Shown here: positions 37,265 to 39,584 of the stretch, piece by piece
How positions within the stretch are numbered: the first letter of the stretch is position 1
Layout: each line of letters opens with the position of its first letter
Assembly: GCA_964510785.1 (NCBI GenBank)
Contig: CAZECM010000027.1
Location: forward strand, 1 to 39,584
Direction: 5' to 3'
Length of the DNA stretch: 39,584 bases
Origin: JAAYZM01 sp964510785
Lineage (GTDB): Bacteria; Actinomycetota; Actinomycetes; Actinomycetales; Cellulomonadaceae
Notes under the pieces: generated by a model
Database searches by the model: none
Seen by the model: only the letters and a program-made list of their open reading frames with translations
What the model was told of the DNA's origin: nothing
Translations under genes and position numbers: made by a program

Positions 37265-37811
37265 TCAGGCACTGATCCTCCTGCGGCCTTCGAAGGCGCG
37301 GCCGAGCGTCACCTCGTCGGCGTACTCGAGGTCGCCGCCCACGGGCAGGCCGGACGCGAGCCGGCNNNNNNNNNNTGTTGGGGTCCATCGCGAGGATCAC
37401 CTCGGTGACGGTGCCGTCCTGCAACCGCGTCATGAGGCTCGCGATGCGCAGGTCGTCCGGGCCGATGCCCGCGATCGGGTTGATGGCGCCGCCGAGCACG
37501 TGATACCTGCCGCGGAACTCGCGCGTGCGCTCGATCGCGACGACGTCCTTGGGCTCCTCGACCACGCAGATGGTCGCGTCCGAGCGGCGCGGGTCGGTGC
37601 ACACCCGGCACAGCGGCTCCTGCGCGACGTTGCCGCACCGTTCGCAGAACCGGACCTTGTCCTTGACCTCGGTGAGCGCGTCCGTGAGGCGGCGCACGTC
37701 CACCGGGTCCGCGGCGAGCAGGTGGAAGGCGATGCGCTGGGCACTCTTGGGACCGACCCCGGGCAGCCGCCCGAGCTCGTCGATCAGATCTTGCACCGCG
37801 CCTTCGTACAC
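37265..37811 (-). CDS. recR: Recombination protein RecR, interrupted by an assembly gap
   Basis: A DNA-repair protein acting with RecO and RecF at gaps. The helix-hairpin-helix is [22 protein letters not shown] (about 10-31). The zinc finger is [16 protein letters not shown] (about 55-70), and the TOPRIM domain has [41 protein letters not shown] and ILAMDPN. After 10 N bases the sequence resumes in another frame as [32 protein letters not shown], ending at 37265. Compared with other RecR proteins about 20 residues (the ..EGEATATYLA.. part) are missing, so the gap is about 60 nt, not 10, and the apparent frameshift is an artefact. The GTG is 6 nt after TAGGCT. Confidence 0.93.
37366..37375. 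other. Scaffold gap of N bases within recR
   Basis: Ten N bases that are a placeholder of unknown true length. The flanks are the RecR codons for MDPN on one side and RLASG on the other. Confidence 0.98.
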
Positions 37812-37817
37812 ACCGCC

Positions 37818-37823
37818 AGCCTA
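37818..37823 (-). promoter_or_regulatory. -10 box for recR
   Basis: TAGGCT on the minus strand, 6 nt before the GTG at 37811, within the 58-bp gap after dnaX. Confidence 0.5.
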
Positions 37824-37869
37824 CGGCGTACCACCCACAGCGTCCCTCGAGGCGCGCTCACGCCCGGTG

Positions 37870-39584
37870 TCAGGGTTCGTCGACCTGCTCGTCGATGATC
37901 GTGCCGCCGAGCATCTCGGCGATCAGCGGCACGCCCATCGAGCTCGTCTCCTCGAGCACCGGGTCCGAGGCGTCGATCTCCTGCAGCGCCTGGGCATAGG
38001 AGTCGGCGGCGGCCTCGTCCGGGCTCGGCGCCGTATCGGGGCTCGGCGACGGTCCGGGACTCAGGGCCGACGACGGCGCACTATCCGCCACGTCCCACGG
38101 GGGCGGGGTGTCCGACGGCGGCCCGTCGGGCGACGTCGCGCTCGCCGAGGGACTGCGCGGCCCGGTGTCCAGCGATCCGGCGCTGGGCGAGCCGGCACTC
38201 GGAGCAGCGGCGTTGCGCGCGGGCGGTGACATGGGGACCGAGGCGCGGGTGCCCTCCACGGGCGCGGGTGCCCCTGCGGTCGCGGCGTCGGCCGTGCCCT
38301 CGGCCCCGCCGAGCGTGCCCTCGACGCGGACGTCGACGCCCAGCGTCTCGTGGAGCGCACGCTGCACCACGTCGGAGTGCGAGCCGTTGCGGAACGCCGT
38401 GGCGAGGCCGGGCGAAGCGAACACGAGACTCAGGGTCGTGCCCGTCAGCTCGCCGACCTGGGCGTTCTGGCTCACGAGCGCCCACGTGGCGCGGCGCAGG
38501 CTCGCGATCGACTCGAGGACCTCGTCCCAACGCCGGCGCAGCAGCTCGGTCTCGACCTGCGTGGTGCCGCCGGACACGGGTGCCACAGCTGCCGCCACGG
38601 GCTCCGGCTCGGCGGGCGTCGGCTCTGCCGGCACGGGCTCAGCGGGCGCATCGGCAACCACGGGCACGGGCTCTGAAGCAGGCGCGGGCCCGGGCTCTGA
38701 CGCAGGCGCGGGCGCGGGCACATTCGCGGGGGCGGGGGCGGGCTCTGCAACGTCCGCGGGGACCGGCGCGTCCGCAACGACTCGAGCAGGAGCAGCCGCG
38801 GGAGCAGGCGCGGCAGCTGCTGGAGCCGGGGCAGGCCTGACCACGGGCGCGGGTGCTGACACTGGCATCGGAGTGGGCACAGCTGCGGCCGCGGACGTCA
38901 CACCGACACCGCCCCCGCGCTCGAGTCGGTCGAGGCGCGCGGCCAGCCCGAGCTCGCCGTCGTCGGCGGCAGGTAGCAGCAGGCGCGCGATCAGCAGCTC
39001 GAGCTGCAACCGCGGTGAGGTGGCCCCGGCCATCTCGCGGAGGGCGTCGTTGACGAGGTCGGCGGCCCTGGACAGCTCGGCGGGGCCGAGGTTGCGGGCT
39101 TGCGTGTCCATCCGCTCGAACTGGTCGGCGGGCAGCTCGCGCAGGGCCGCGCCGGCGGCATCGCCCGCGGCGGCGAGCACGATGAGGTCGCGCAGTCGCT
39201 CGAGCAGGTCCTCGACGAAGCGGCGCGGCTCGTGTCCCGTCGCGATGACCTGGTCGATCACCCGAAACGCGCTCGCGCCGTCGCCGGCCGAGACCGCCGC
39301 GACCACGTCGTCGAGCAGGGCGATCGAGGTGTAGCCGAGCAGGGCGAGCGCACCCTCGTACTCGAGCGTCTGGCCACCGGCGAGGAGCTGGTCGAGCACG
39401 GAGAGCGCGTCGCGGAACGAGCCCCCGCCGGCGCGCACCACGAGCGGGAGCACCCCGGCGCCTACCGAGATCCCCTCGGCCTCGCACAGCCCCGCGAGGT
39501 ACGGCGTCATGATGTCCGGCGGCACGAGGCGGAACGGGTAGTGGTGGGTGCGCGAGCGGATGGTGCCGATCACCTTGTCCGGCT
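37870..39584 (-). CDS. dnaX: DNA polymerase III subunit gamma/tau, C-terminal part (runs off the right edge)
   Basis: The clamp-loader ATPase subunit. The first visible residues, PDKVIGTIRSRTHHYPFRLVPP, lie in the AAA+ domain after the Walker motifs, which are outside the window. Then come VRAGGGSFRDALSVLDQLLAG (sensor 2 region), domain III (LLPAADDG end), and a long Ala/Pro linker (about 38640-38880) with PAPAPA and EPVPAEPTPAEPEP runs. A tau-like domain follows (VETELLRRRWDEVLESIASLRRATWALVSQNAQ), then another Ser/Pro/Asp-rich tail. The stop codon at 37870 is 58 bp before recR. No ybaB gene lies between them, although one does in many bacteria. Confidence 0.96.
   Translation of the reverse strand, partial: PDKVIGTIRSRTHHYPFRLVPPDIMTPYLAGLCEAEGISVGAGVLPLVVRAGGGSFRDALSVLDQLLAGGQTLEYEGALALLGYTSIALLDDVVAAVSAGDGASAFRVIDQVIATGHEPRRFVEDLLERLRDLIVLAAAGDAAGAALRELPADQFERMDTQARNLGPAELSRAADLVNDALREMAGATSPRLQLELLIARLLLPAADDGELGLAARLDRLERGGGVGVTSAAAAVPTPMPVSAPAPVVRPAPAPAAAAPAPAAAPARVVADAPVPADVAEPAPAPANVPAPAPASEPGPAPASEPVPVVADAPAEPVPAEPTPAEPEPVAAAVAPVSGGTTQVETELLRRRWDEVLESIASLRRATWALVSQNAQVGELTGTTLSLVFASPGLATAFRNGSHSDVVQRALHETLGVDVRVEGTLGGAEGTADAATAGAPAPVEGTRASVPMSPPARNAAAPSAGSPSAGSLDTGPRSPSASATSPDGPPSDTPPPWDVADSAPSSALSPGPSPSPDTAPSPDEAAADSYAQALQEIDASDPVLEETSSMGVPLIAEMLGGTIIDEQVDEP

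Noticed and set aside
37260..37811. recR as a frameshifted pseudogene
   Set aside because: Normal RecR sequence continues in another frame after the N run, so the break is from the gap length.
38640..38880. Ala/Pro-rich repeats near the right edge as a possible CRISPR or satellite
   Set aside because: They are irregular codon repeats of the DnaX linker, in frame, with no spacer structure.

Overview
The window is a very GC-rich contig from an actinobacterium. It carries a WhiB-family iron-sulfur regulator, GlnR, a PASTA-tailed bifunctional penicillin-binding protein, Crp, an aspartokinase with an internal beta-subunit start, and an actinobacterial gene order. The style (dnaX-recR-DUF5063, lysC-asd, nth-crp-ridA-whiB4-ponA2) fits the Micrococcales, near Cellulomonas/Promicromonospora, but no marker here fixes the genus. 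A 10-base N run inside recR shows this is a draft scaffold. There is no phage, insertion sequence or CRISPR array; it is core chromosome with a few accessory modules.

Layout. 1-5.8 kb: 5' end of clpC, a YdcF-type protein, a tetR-hydrolase pair, a macrodomain protein, and an ABC exporter whose operon ends in an XRE regulator. 5.9-9 kb: DUF4180, dtd with DUF2516, a Phd/PIN toxin-antitoxin-like pair and a FUSC membrane protein. 9-13.9 kb: ygfZ, an FABP-like protein, a 35-residue membrane peptide, DsrE, DUF4395, thioredoxin, a membrane protein and glnR. 13.9-21.7 kb: a block matching what I recall of the mycobacterial nth-crp-ridA-whiB4-ponA2-metallophosphoesterase neighbourhood, followed by tRNA-Pro(CGG). 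21.7-24.2 kb: csbD-SDR and a DAHP synthase gene (aroG) preceded by an apparent aromatic leader peptide and attenuator. 24.2-27 kb: a glutamine amidotransferase, an APH-fold kinase and a glycosylase-like protein. 27-31.7 kb: a six-gene GntR(YtrA)-headed ABC operon. 32-34.3 kb: lysC-asd. 34.5-36.7 kb: a third ABC exporter. 36.7-39.6 kb: DUF5063, recR and partial dnaX.

Regulation is the richest part. Sixteen transcription-unit heads have a TANNNT -10 box exactly 6 or 7 nt before the start codon, so leaderless transcription seems to be the main mode here. Three regulators have clear palindromes at their own promoters: TetR at 2849-2868, XRE at 5801-5822 and GntR at 31665-31688. The DAHP synthase leader reads Tyr-Trp-Arg-Phe with A+T-rich Tyr and Phe codons, followed by two strong hairpins.

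The most novel feature is a pair of 120-bp non-coding elements, at 2879-2998 and 31751-31870. They have 22-bp terminal inverted repeats and an identical 23-bp core whose orientation relative to the arms differs between the copies. Each lies between the end of one minus-strand unit and the promoter of a regulator gene.
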